Assembly (NCBI GenBank): GCA_002382605.1
Contig: DFYG01000100.1
Coordinates: 9,983-16,852, forward strand
DNA: 6,870 bases
Source: Synergistaceae bacterium UBA4088
GTDB lineage: Bacteria > Synergistota > Synergistia > Synergistales > Thermovirgaceae
Direction: 5' to 3'
Each line of letters begins with the position of its first letter. The first letter of the stretch is position 1. Of this stretch, positions 1-5,976 are shown in pieces. Below the pieces are notes generated by a model. That model was not told the DNA's origin. It was given only the letters and a program-made list of their open reading frames with translations, and searched no databases. A program made the position numbers and the translations under genes.

Positions 1-64
1 GCCGGCCGTACCGACCCCCACCGGGTTTGAAGCCCGGGGCACTCACCAGAGCACACGCGTCTCC
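1..64 (-). tRNA. selC: Selenocysteine tRNA (tRNA-Sec, anticodon UCA), 3' part outside the window
   Basis: Read on the minus strand from 64 to 1, this matches the 5' two thirds of a bacterial tRNA-Sec. What is visible: an acceptor strand starting GGAGACGC; a 6-bp D stem GUGCUC/GAGUGC closing a UGGU loop, the long D stem being typical of tRNA-Sec; an anticodon stem CCGGG/CCCGG around the loop CUUCAAA with anticodon UCA (complement at 28-30); then a long extra arm beginning GGGGGUCGGUACGGCC, which can pair GGUCG with CGGCC around GUA. The D-loop/anticodon block aligns with E. coli selC, with the same spacing of 17 nt from the 5' end to GGUGAG. The T arm and acceptor 3' strand lie outside. This RNA is charged with serine, converted to Sec by SelA, and delivered by SelB to UGA codons. 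It has its own promoter just upstream. Confidence 0.93.
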
Positions 65-76
65 GACTGCCTGAAT

Positions 77-105
77 ATTCTAGATCCTTCCAGCTTTCGT
101 GTCCA
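77..105 (-). promoter_or_regulatory. Sigma-70-type promoter for the selenocysteine tRNA
   Basis: On the minus strand there is a -35 box TGGACA (105 to 100), exactly 17 bp of spacer, and a -10 box TAGAAT (82 to 77). These match TTGACA and TATAAT at 5 of 6 and 5 of 6 positions. Initiation about 7 nt past the -10 would fall near 69-70, giving a leader of only about 5-6 nt before the tRNA 5' end at 64, as is common for tRNA genes. The position between a terminator-like hairpin and selC supports an independent transcription unit. Assignment is by inspection only. Confidence 0.75.
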
Positions 106-152
106 TTCATGAAGAACGAAATTCTTGGATCGTCAGCCGGGTTCATGGAAAC

Positions 153-218
153 AAAAAGCCGGGAGCCGTGGATCACCAATATCGGTCAAAATGACCGTTG
201 ATCGCAAGCCGGCCCGGC
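153..218 (-). terminator. Long composite hairpin with U-tract, probable terminator of the sigma-factor operon
   Basis: Read on the minus strand, a nested imperfect hairpin spans 218 to 158. Its stems from outside in are GCCGGG/CCCGGC (213-218 with 158-163), CCG/CGG (210-212 with 166-168, across a 2-nt bulge), GATCA/TGATC (199-203 with 171-175), and CGGTCA/TGACCG (192-197 with 183-188) closing a TTT loop. That gives 20 base pairs. TTTTTGTTT follows directly on the 3' side (157 downward). The GC-rich base and the U-tract fit intrinsic termination. It lies about 105 nt after the sigma-factor stop codon and before the selC promoter. It is longer and more interrupted than a typical terminator, so processing or a regulatory role is possible. 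The stretch 219-323 between the gene and the hairpin holds no gene I can support. Confidence 0.6.
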
Positions 219-323
219 ACAGAAAGAGAGACAGCCTTTATGAAAACCTATTTGAAAGAACAACCCCAGGATCAGGAACTTGCGGCTATCGATGCCTATC
301 CGGCCCTGCCGATCCCACGGATG

Positions 324-938
324 TCAGCTCCATGATCCGTTTTTCGGATTTCCGGTCAACTGGTCCCGATCAAGGATCCTTTCCGACCCGCAATTCGCGA
401 TCACTTTCCTTCTGATCCTCTGCAGAGCGTTGTCCACTTTTTTCCGTGGCCATTCCAGTACTATTGATGCCCTGGTTACGGAGCCCGTTTCCAGAAAAGC
501 GTCAAGCACAGTGGTTTCCAGGAAAGAGAGACCCCTGAAAAGTCCTTCCGGGGCAAGATCCGCGATCTCTTCTTCATCCGGCCCGTCAGTCAGATTCATC
601 CTTTCGGCCGTATCGGGGAACAGCGGGAGCATTGTCAATCTATCCCTGCTTTTTCGAAGAAAGGATATCATCCCGTTACGGGCGCAGGAGAAGAGGTAGG
701 ATGAGAACTTTCCCCTTTCCTTTTCATAGCCGTTCACGGCACGTATAAGAGAGATATAACCCTCCTGCAGCAGATCGTCGATATCCGCGGACCCGTTACC
801 ATTTTCAGCAAATTCCCGGGTTATGTGCCTTAGCAGCGGAGTAAACGCCACGAGAAGCTCCGCAAGAGCCTCCTCCTCCCCGGTCTTGCATCTTTTCAGC
901 AGCTCATGATCAGGTTCTTCCCACAAATTCATTCCCAA
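324..938 (-). CDS. Small sigma-70 family RNA polymerase factor, SigH-like
   Basis: This 204-residue protein has the two-domain layout of small alternative sigma factors. Sigma region 2 covers about residues 22-100 and includes the core-binding and -10-recognition helices, with the hallmark DDLLQEGYISLIRAV at about 54-68 and the following FSSYLFSCARNGMISFLRK. Sigma region 4 covers about 135-180, a helix-turn-helix ending in KKVDNALQRIRRKV, which closely resembles the end of Bacillus SigH. No region 3 or anti-sigma gene is visible. The last 20 or so residues run past the usual end and look unstructured. It is expected to direct core polymerase to a subset of promoters; the regulon is unknown. 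It is 20 nt after the pyrimidine phosphorylase stop codon, so it is probably co-transcribed with that gene. The start is uncertain: TTG at 938 is given here, and ATG at 932 would give 202 residues. SigH identity is inference; a sporulation or competence role cannot be deduced. Confidence 0.85.
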   Translation of the reverse strand: MGMNLWEEPDHELLKRCKTGEEEALAELLVAFTPLLRHITREFAENGNGSADIDDLLQEGYISLIRAVNGYEKERGKFSSYLFSCARNGMISFLRKSRDRLTMLPLFPDTAERMNLTDGPDEEEIADLAPEGLFRGLSFLETTVLDAFLETGSVTRASIVLEWPRKKVDNALQRIRRKVIANCGSERILDRDQLTGNPKNGSWS

Positions 939-941
939 AGC

Positions 942-956
942 AAAGGTCCAACCTTT
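942..956 (-). promoter_or_regulatory. Perfect hairpin over the ribosome-binding region of the sigma-factor gene
   Basis: In the 20-nt gap between the pyrimidine phosphorylase stop codon and the sigma-factor start, the minus strand reads AAAGGT TGG ACCTTT. This is a perfect 6-bp inverted repeat with a 3-nt loop. The AAAGG arm is the best Shine-Dalgarno-like stretch in the gap, though it sits 13 nt from TTG 938 and 19 nt from ATG 932, which is long. The weaker TTGGA is 8 nt from TTG 938. The hairpin could mask the ribosome site or shorten the effective spacing. A terminator role is unlikely because no U-tract follows. Confidence 0.4.
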
Positions 957-958
957 CT

Positions 959-2281
959 TTATCCAGCGAAAACAGGGCCTTCGACATCTATCACGATATC
1001 TCCCGGCCTGACTTCTTCGCCGAGGCTGAAAGCTCCTTCCAGCCTTGCAAGCGCTTCCTTTTTCCTGCTGTCATCTTTCTGACAGTACAGACGCGCGACA
1101 ATGTCTCCCTTGCATATCCTGTCTCCCGTTTTTGCCAGGAGTTCGCAGCAGACAGTCTGGTCGATCTCCTGTTCTCTGGTGAGCCTTCCCCCGTCCAGAA
1201 GGCGGACGACTTCACCGATGGCCCTGGCATCACAATGGTTGACCCATCCATCCCTGTCTGCCCTGACATCGTGTACTGAAGGAGCCAGAAGATTTTTGTT
1301 GTTGCTATTCTTGATAAATTCCCGGATGTCTCCCCCCTGGGCCTTGACCATTCTTTCAAACATGGCAAAACCTTCGCCCGAATCGAGCGATCTCTCTGCG
1401 GCCTCCTCTCCCTGGAGAAGATCTTCCACCCTGCCTCCAAGGAAGAGCATCGCACCCGCCAGCTTTATCGAGAGGAGCCTCGTGTCAGGGGGGCCAGATC
1501 CCTTGAGAACTTCTATCGCCTCCATTACCTCGGCGGCATTGCCAACCCATTTGCCAAGAGGCTGGGACATGTCCGTAACAAGAGCCATTGCGGTCCTGCC
1601 CAGGAATGAAGAAAGAGAGACCAGCTGTTTTGCAAGGGTTTTTGCGGAGACAAGGTCCTGCATGAATGCGCCGCTTCCGCACTTTACATCAAAGACAAAT
1701 GCACTTGAACCCCCGGCCAGTTTCTTGCTTACGATACTGCTTGTTATCAGCGGAATAGATGGAATTGTTCCTGTTACATCCCTGAGTTCGTAAAAACGTG
1801 CCTCAGCGGGAGCCAGTTCTCCGGAGTGCCCGCTCACAGCGCATCCTGTTTCTTCGACCTGCCTCATGAAAGTCTCCATATCCAGGCGGGATCTGAACCC
1901 GGGGATCGATTCAAGTTTGTCTATTGTACCGCCGGTAAAACCAAGCCCCCTGCCGCTAAGTTTGGCTACGGGAACACCACAGGCTGCGGCAAGAGGAACA
2001 ACGATAAGCGTAGTCTTGTCTCCCACACCCCCGGTGCTGTGTTTGTCCACAGCAAGGAAACTGTCAGGGAAACGCACTCTCCTGCCGGATCCCGCCAGTG
2101 CCTCGGTGAAGACAGAGTTCTCCTCTTCCGACAGGCCGTTGAAAAAAACCGCCATAAGCCATGCCGATATCTGATAATCGGCAAGTTCCCCCTTGCTGAC
2201 AAGTCTTACGAACTCCCTTATCTGACCTGCTTCGTTCGGCAGCCCGTCGCGCTTGGCTTCAATAAAGGCAACAGGGTTCAT
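959..2281 (-). CDS. pdp: Pyrimidine-nucleoside (thymidine) phosphorylase
   Basis: This 440-residue cytoplasmic enzyme carries out reversible phosphorolysis of thymidine and/or uridine to the base plus (deoxy)ribose-1-phosphate. It belongs to nucleoside phosphorylase family II and is of normal length. The phosphate loop KHSTGGVGDKT is at 80-90, with H81. The family signature KLSGRGLGFTGGTIDKLES is at 107-125. The pyrimidine-binding block has R167, S182 and K186 in RDVTGTIPSIPLITSSIVSKK. DVKCGSGAFM at 198-207 precedes DMSQPLG at 237-243. The C-terminal alpha/beta domain is at about 335-440. The dimer and hinge movement are family knowledge. Its ATG overlaps the TGA of the purine phosphorylase (ATGA), with AAGGA close upstream, which suggests translational coupling. 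The sequence does not separate a broad pyrimidine-nucleoside enzyme (Pdp) from a strict thymidine phosphorylase (DeoA); Pdp is my preference. Confidence 0.93.
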   Translation of the reverse strand: MNPVAFIEAKRDGLPNEAGQIREFVRLVSKGELADYQISAWLMAVFFNGLSEEENSVFTEALAGSGRRVRFPDSFLAVDKHSTGGVGDKTTLIVVPLAAACGVPVAKLSGRGLGFTGGTIDKLESIPGFRSRLDMETFMRQVEETGCAVSGHSGELAPAEARFYELRDVTGTIPSIPLITSSIVSKKLAGGSSAFVFDVKCGSGAFMQDLVSAKTLAKQLVSLSSFLGRTAMALVTDMSQPLGKWVGNAAEVMEAIEVLKGSGPPDTRLLSIKLAGAMLFLGGRVEDLLQGEEAAERSLDSGEGFAMFERMVKAQGGDIREFIKNSNNKNLLAPSVHDVRADRDGWVNHCDARAIGEVVRLLDGGRLTREQEIDQTVCCELLAKTGDRICKGDIVARLYCQKDDSRKKEALARLEGAFSLGEEVRPGDIVIDVEGPVFAG

Positions 2282-3111
2282 GATCCTTCATTCCGAAGCC
2301 TGATAATGACCGCCTGAAGAAGCCCGACAAGTCTTCCGGATGCCTTGTCCATCTCCAGGAGGACTTCTTCATGCGTAAGCGGAACGTCCGTCATTCCCGC
2401 GGCATAGTTTGCAACACATGAAATAACACAGATCCTCATTCCCATCTGTTTTGCGGTGATAACCTCAGGTACGGTGGACATGCCCACCACGTCCGCCCCA
2501 AGAGTTCGAAGCATTCTGATCTCAGCCGGAGTCTCAAATGATGGTCCGGGGAAGGCAGCGTAGACCCCCTTTTTTAGCTGCATATTTAAGGAAGATGCCG
2601 CGCTCTCCGCCAATTTGATCAGTTCCCTGTCGTACGCAAAAGTCATGTCCGGGAACCTTGGACCCCACGAATCATCATTTTGCCCGCGAAGCGGATTATG
2701 ACCCAGGAAATTGATATGGTCATATATCAGTACAATATCTCCGGGAGAGAGGGAATGGCTTATTCCACCCGATGCGTTTGTCGCAAAATAGTAGGGTATT
2801 TTCATCTCTCCGAAAACCCTTACGGGAAATACAACCTCCTGGAGCGTATAACCCTCATAAAAGTGGTGTCTACCCTGCATGACAATGACCGGCGTGGCTC
2901 CGAATATTCCCGATATCAATTTGCCTGAATGGCCTGGGGCAGTTGATGAAGGCCAGCCGGGTATCTCTTCGTACGGTATCTCGATCCTGTCCTGGATTGA
3001 CTCCGCAAAGGCCCCCAGTCCGGAACCGAGCACGACCGCTGCTTCCGGGCGCTGTCCAATTCTGTTGTTTATGACCTCGACTGCATTCTGGATCTTTTCC
3101 CTGCAGGACAT
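2278..3111 (-). CDS. punA: Purine nucleoside phosphorylase, trimeric (PNP-I) type
   Basis: This 277-residue cytoplasmic enzyme splits inosine, guanosine and their deoxy forms with phosphate into base plus (deoxy)ribose-1-phosphate. It aligns with the low-molecular-mass trimeric PNP family along its whole length. Visible features are the phosphate loop LGSGLG (28-33, S30), GHSG (60-63, H61), QGRHHFYEGY (79-88, R81, H83), NASGG (112-116), GHNPLRG (137-143), PGPSFETPAEIRM (188-200; E193 matches the purine-binding Glu), GMSTVPE (210-216), N235, and H247 in THEEV. Asn at 235, rather than Asp, favours 6-oxopurine nucleosides over methylthioadenosine. The usual TN before the AAG motif reads AN here (A234), a mild change. 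The ATG at 3111 has AAAGGA 9 nt upstream. The gene is 49 nt after the recombinase and overlaps the pyrimidine phosphorylase by 4 nt. No phosphopentomutase gene is in the window. Confidence 0.94.
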   Translation of the reverse strand: MSCREKIQNAVEVINNRIGQRPEAAVVLGSGLGAFAESIQDRIEIPYEEIPGWPSSTAPGHSGKLISGIFGATPVIVMQGRHHFYEGYTLQEVVFPVRVFGEMKIPYYFATNASGGISHSLSPGDIVLIYDHINFLGHNPLRGQNDDSWGPRFPDMTFAYDRELIKLAESAASSLNMQLKKGVYAAFPGPSFETPAEIRMLRTLGADVVGMSTVPEVITAKQMGMRICVISCVANYAAGMTDVPLTHEEVLLEMDKASGRLVGLLQAVIIRLRNEGS

Positions 3112-3160
3112 GGAAACACATCCTTTCAGTCAGACATTGACTAACAAAATATGTCCCATT

Positions 3161-4048
3161 TCAGGCCCTGGGGTGGCTTTTATCGTAAACATCACGTAAT
3201 TCGACATCAAAATGGGTGTATTTTTCAGTCGTCATTATAGAGGAGTGCCCCAGGAGTTCCTGAAGCGTTCGCAGATCCATGCCGCGCCGGAGCAGGTGGG
3301 TCGCGAAGGAGTGCCTGAGGATATGAGGGAAAAGCCTGGAACTGGATATTCCGGCAGCGCTGCCCCTTTTCCTGATTATTCTCCAGACATCCTCCCTCCT
3401 GAGAGGGTGTCCGTTTTGTGAAACAAAAAACCTGTCCGTATCTTTTAAGGGGAATTGCTTCCTCCCTGTTTGAAGATACCTTTCAACTCTGCTGCGAACC
3501 TTCCCGACAAGGGGAACGATCCTTTCCTTACCGCCTTTACCTTGTATCCTTACGTAACCCGCCTGTATACCTACATCCTCGAGAGTCAGGCGGGCTATCT
3601 CACCAGCCCTGAGGCCGCATCCATAACCCAGTTCAACAACGGCGCGGTCGCGTCTTAATAAAGGTTCATCTCCTTCGCATGCCTCAAGCAGCCTGTCGAC
3701 CTCCCCTTCCGTCAGCACCTGCGGGAGTTTCTTTTCCCGAGACGGGAGGCGGGGGAGATTGTCGCCCTCATCAAGAAAGCCTTCCGCGGCCAGAAAACGC
3801 ATCCAGGATCTTAAAGTTGCCGCCTTGCGCTGTACGGACGCCTTGCTGCTCCCGGCATCTGCCATACCTGCCAGAAAGCCGGAAATGATCCCGGGATCAG
3901 GATGAGAAGGATCGATCTTATTTGCTTTACAATACCCCACCCAGGCACGAAGGTCACTGGCGTATGCCTTGATGGTGTTCTCTGAGCAGCCTCTCTCAAA
4001 GCGCAGGTAACCGAAAAAAATCTGGAAATCGGGGACTTCGCCCACCAT
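3161..4048 (-). CDS. xerD: XerC/XerD-type tyrosine recombinase
   Basis: This 295-residue protein has the standard size for Xer recombinases, which resolve chromosome dimers at dif sites near division. The N-terminal SAM-like core-binding domain covers about residues 6-92 (ERGCSENTIKAYASDL). The catalytic domain covers about 108-285 and has all catalytic residues: R147 in GCGLRAGEI, K171 in GKGGKER, H242 and R245 in PHILRHSFATHLL, H268 in LLGHSSIMTT, and the nucleophile Y277 in EKYTHF. Nothing is broken. It is not flanked by integrase-type cargo; its neighbours are housekeeping genes, and Bacillus also keeps xerD (ripX) near nucleoside phosphorylase and nudF genes, so a core Xer role is favoured over a phage integrase. 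XerC versus XerD cannot be settled from sequence alone. It follows a terminator-like hairpin, so it may have its own promoter, which I could not identify. Confidence 0.88.
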   Translation of the reverse strand: MVGEVPDFQIFFGYLRFERGCSENTIKAYASDLRAWVGYCKANKIDPSHPDPGIISGFLAGMADAGSSKASVQRKAATLRSWMRFLAAEGFLDEGDNLPRLPSREKKLPQVLTEGEVDRLLEACEGDEPLLRRDRAVVELGYGCGLRAGEIARLTLEDVGIQAGYVRIQGKGGKERIVPLVGKVRSRVERYLQTGRKQFPLKDTDRFFVSQNGHPLRREDVWRIIRKRGSAAGISSSRLFPHILRHSFATHLLRRGMDLRTLQELLGHSSIMTTEKYTHFDVELRDVYDKSHPRA

Positions 4049-4050
4049 GC

Positions 4051-4067
4051 CCTCCTCGACACCTCCT
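4051..4067 (-). promoter_or_regulatory. Tandem Shine-Dalgarno sites before the recombinase
   Basis: Two strong ribosome-binding motifs precede the gene on the minus strand: AGGAGGT (4067 to 4061) and GAGGAGG (4057 to 4051). The first is 12 nt from ATG 4048, which is long. The second is only 2 nt from that ATG but 5 nt from the next codon, GTG 4045. Start at ATG 4048 or GTG 4045 therefore differs by one residue and remains open. Confidence 0.5.
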
Positions 4068-4068
4068 G

Positions 4069-4093
4069 AAAAGGGCGGGTGAACTACCCGCCC
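4069..4093 (-). terminator. Intrinsic terminator-like hairpin at the end of the Nudix gene
   Basis: The minus strand has GGGCGGGT (4093-4086), loop AGTTC, then ACCCGCCC (4080-4073). This is a perfect 8-bp GC-rich stem with a 5-nt loop, followed at once by TTTTC. The TAG stop of the Nudix gene (4086-4084) straddles the stem/loop junction, so the 5' arm is coding. It would end or attenuate the vor-nudix transcript before the recombinase. The U-tract has only four Ts, so partial read-through is possible. Confidence 0.68.
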
Positions 4094-4641
4094 CCACCCT
4101 GAGAGATATCACTTCTGTTGGCAAGATACCAGAATATTGACGAAATTGTCTTTGCGTCCTTGATTTTTCCGGATTCGACAGCCTGGCGCAGTTCACCCAT
4201 GGAAAGGCGAACAACATCCATAAATTCATCGGGGTCGCGATCCTTCTCCGACGGGACAAGATCTTCGGCATGGAAGATCACCAGCATCTCGTTGCTGAAC
4301 CCCGGGGAGGTGTAAAACCTCATTACCTCACTGACCTTCCGGGCATTAAAACCTATCTCCTCCTGCATCTCGCGCCTGGCCGTATCCGAGGGTTTCTCGC
4401 TCTCCTCGATTATTCCCGCGGGTATCTCCAGTAGAAACTCACCTGCAGGATATCGATACTGCCGGACAAGAAAGATATCGCCATTTTCAGCTTCCGCAAT
4501 GATCCCGACAGCGGGAGCATGTTCAACTACCTCTCTTATTGTCCGGCTTCCGCCGGGAAGCCTGATGTTATCGACCCTGAGATTGATTATCCGGCCCCTG
4601 TATACGAGGTTGCCCGAGACTTTCTTCTCTGCAGACAACAT
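4084..4641 (-). CDS. nudF: Nudix hydrolase, ADP-ribose pyrophosphatase type
   Basis: This 185-residue cytoplasmic enzyme is expected to hydrolyse ADP-ribose, or a related nucleotide sugar, to AMP and ribose-5-phosphate. The complete Nudix box is at residues 76-98: G76, five residues, E82, seven residues, R90-E91, then E94-E95, I96 and G97. These are the metal-binding and catalytic residues of the family. Upstream is the typical ADPRase core VRQYRYPAGEFLLEIPAG (59-76), and SPGFSNE (112-118) lies about 15 residues past the box, at the position of the conserved proline in ADP-ribose pyrophosphatases. The ATG at 4641 is 7 nt after the stop codon of the gamma subunit, with a weak AGTAGGT ribosome site. 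The C-terminal run of glycines is encoded by the 5' arm of the terminator hairpin and is probably dispensable. Exact substrate is inferred from family. Confidence 0.9.
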   Translation of the reverse strand: MLSAEKKVSGNLVYRGRIINLRVDNIRLPGGSRTIREVVEHAPAVGIIAEAENGDIFLVRQYRYPAGEFLLEIPAGIIEESEKPSDTARREMQEEIGFNARKVSEVMRFYTSPGFSNEMLVIFHAEDLVPSEKDRDPDEFMDVVRLSMGELRQAVESGKIKDAKTISSIFWYLANRSDISQGGGG

Positions 4642-4648
4642 AAAAGAC

Positions 4649-5209
4649 CTACTTTTCCAGGAGTTTCCTTGCGATCTCCTGCCCCTTTTCGAATGCCTCG
4701 AGGTTCATAGGAAGAAACTGCGGCTTTCTCTTGCCGAGTTTATCCCTGATGGTCTCGATGCAGGCTTCTTTGCTTATCAGGTCGCTGGACTCGACTATCG
4801 CTCCCAGAACAACAATGTTGGACACCTTTTCACTTCCAAGTCCGAGGGCAATGCTGTAAGCGGGGATCGGCAATACTGTTACATCCTTCCTCGGATCGGG
4901 GTATTGAACGAGATCCGAGTTGTACAGAAGAAGTCCTCCGGGCTTCACGGATCCTTCGAACCGCGCCATGGAAGGATTGTTCATAATTACCGTGACATCG
5001 GCTTCGGCCACAACAGGAGAGGCTATCTCCTCGTCGCTGATGGCAACCCCGCAGTTGGCGGTCCCGCCACGCATTTCAGGGCCATACGAAGGTATCCATG
5101 TGACGTGCCTGCCTTCGTTAATGGCAGTATACGCGACCAGCTGCCCAAGAACCATTATTCCCTGGCCGCCGAAACCGGCGGCTATCATTCCTCTGAAAAA
5201 AGCAGACAT
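4649..5209 (-). CDS. vorC: 2-oxoacid:ferredoxin oxidoreductase, gamma subunit (VorC-like)
   Basis: This 186-residue protein is the gamma (catalytic gamma/alpha-domain) subunit of a multi-subunit ketoacid:ferredoxin oxidoreductase. It shows the N-terminal glycine-rich loop GFGGQGIMVLG (12-22) and the family motif SYGPEMRGGTANC (41-53), followed by a Rossmann-like fold with VIMNNPS (74-80) and GGLLLYNSDLV. In this family the subunit contributes to the CoA/substrate site. It starts 15 nt after the beta-subunit stop codon, with AAAGGGGG upstream of ATG 5209. The motif set fits VorC and also KorC, but the paired alpha subunit is VorB-like, so the Vor name is preferred. Length is normal for the family and the gene is intact. 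Confidence 0.9.
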   Translation of the reverse strand: MSAFFRGMIAAGFGGQGIMVLGQLVAYTAINEGRHVTWIPSYGPEMRGGTANCGVAISDEEIASPVVAEADVTVIMNNPSMARFEGSVKPGGLLLYNSDLVQYPDPRKDVTVLPIPAYSIALGLGSEKVSNIVVLGAIVESSDLISKEACIETIRDKLGKRKPQFLPMNLEAFEKGQEIARKLLEK

Positions 5210-5224
5210 AACCGGCAGCCCCCT

Positions 5225-5971
5225 TTATTTGAAATCCTTGAAGACGCCCAGCGGATAATGGGGCATCATCGTACTCTCCGTCCATTCGAAAGCCTGAACG
5301 GGCTGCATACCCCAGTTTGTGGGACAGTTGGAGAGAACTTCCACGAAAGAGTAGCCTTTTCCGTCGATCTGGTTCTGGAAGGCCTGTTTTATGGCCTTCT
5401 TCGCTTCAATGACGTGTTTTGGCTTTGCTACGGAAACTCTGATGATGTAACCAGGGGTCTCAAGCGTTGCCAGTAACTCGCACACTCTCATCGGGTAACC
5501 GGCAAGCTCCGGATCCCTTCCGAACGGGCAGGTCGTAGCTTTCTGTCCGATAAGTGTTGTTGGGGCCATCTGGCCGCCAGTCATCCCATATATGGCATTG
5601 TTGATGAATATTGTCGTCAGTTTCTCTCCCCTGTTCGCGACGTGAACGATCTCCGCGGTTCCGATCGAGGCAAGGTCACCGTCACCCTGGTAGGTGAACA
5701 CTATCTTGTCCGGCCTCGTCCTCTTGATGCCGGTCGCAAGTGCAGGAGCCCTTCCGTGGGCAGCCTCGCAAAAGTCGACATCTATGTAATCGTACATCAG
5801 GGCCGCGCAACCTACAGGCGCAGTCCCGATAGTATCCTCCTGGATCCCAAGTTCATCGATGACCTCGCAAAGGAGCCTGTGCGCAATACCGTGGCCGCAC
5901 CCCGGGCAGTAATGAGTGTGAACACCGTCGACCCATGATTTCGGCCTTTCGTAGATCTTCGTCTCTTTCAT
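5225..5971 (-). CDS. vorA: 2-oxoacid:ferredoxin oxidoreductase, beta subunit (TPP-binding, VorA-like)
   Basis: This 248-residue subunit binds thiamine pyrophosphate and one [4Fe-4S] cluster in complexes that oxidatively decarboxylate 2-oxoacids to acyl-CoA and reduce ferredoxin. Four cysteines fit the known ligand pattern: C22 and C25 in YCPGCGHG, C55 in PVGC, and C216 in SNCPTNWG. The TPP/Mg site is GDGD (96-99) followed by INNAIYGMTGGQ (123-134). Several tools may start it upstream, because the frame is open into vorB (to 6085). The ATG at 5971 is chosen because GGGAGGT (5987 to 5981), inside the last codons of the alpha gene, sits 9 nt away; GTG at 5974 with 6 nt spacing is an alternative adding one residue. 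The alpha stop codon is 5 nt upstream. Substrate (3-methyl-2-oxobutanoate and related branched-chain oxoacids) is inferred from similarity. Confidence 0.92.
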   Translation of the reverse strand: MKETKIYERPKSWVDGVHTHYCPGCGHGIAHRLLCEVIDELGIQEDTIGTAPVGCAALMYDYIDVDFCEAAHGRAPALATGIKRTRPDKIVFTYQGDGDLASIGTAEIVHVANRGEKLTTIFINNAIYGMTGGQMAPTTLIGQKATTCPFGRDPELAGYPMRVCELLATLETPGYIIRVSVAKPKHVIEAKKAIKQAFQNQIDGKGYSFVEVLSNCPTNWGMQPVQAFEWTESTMMPHYPLGVFKDFK

Positions 5972-5976
5972 CACAC

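Noticed and set aside
1..146. A minus-strand open frame from ATG 146 (or ATG 110) running through the tRNA to the window edge.
   Set aside because: It crosses the selC promoter and tRNA and has no ribosome site; open frames through tRNA genes are common by chance.
219..326. Read-through of the sigma-factor TGA, open for about 40 more codons.
   Set aside because: The sigma factor already extends past its region 4, and the added sequence has no domain features. It is more simply 3' untranslated sequence.
240..335. A 31-codon plus-strand ORF (starts MKTYLKEQ) converging on the end of the sigma-factor gene.
   Set aside because: It has only a weak AGAGAG upstream and no recognised family, and it overlaps the sigma gene end. 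Too little to support as a gene.
1101..1793. A 230-codon plus-strand frame antisense to the pyrimidine phosphorylase.
   Set aside because: It is opposite a complete, motif-rich gene and is rich in Ser, Pro and Arg as expected for a shadow frame.
3126..3142. A short inverted repeat AGTCA/TGACT before the purine phosphorylase, considered as an operator.
   Set aside because: Only 5 bp with a 5-nt loop, and no promoter boxes around it; this is within chance expectation.
2870..3163. An open frame continuing past the TGA of the recombinase, considered because the organism may recode UGA as selenocysteine.
   Set aside because: The recombinase is complete at 295 residues, the extension runs antiparallel in frame use to the purine phosphorylase (a different frame of the same strand), and no SECIS-like hairpin was seen just after the TGA.
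3161..4048. The tyrosine recombinase as the integrase of a genomic island, since tRNA genes including selC are known insertion sites.
   Set aside because: No direct repeats, cargo or composition change were seen, the gene is about 3 kb from selC with housekeeping genes between, and its size and motifs fit a core Xer protein.
4499..5476. A 325-codon open frame on the plus strand, antisense to vorC and parts of its neighbours.
   Set aside because: Its translation shows no recognisable family motifs, and it lies fully opposite three well-supported genes. It is a composition shadow.
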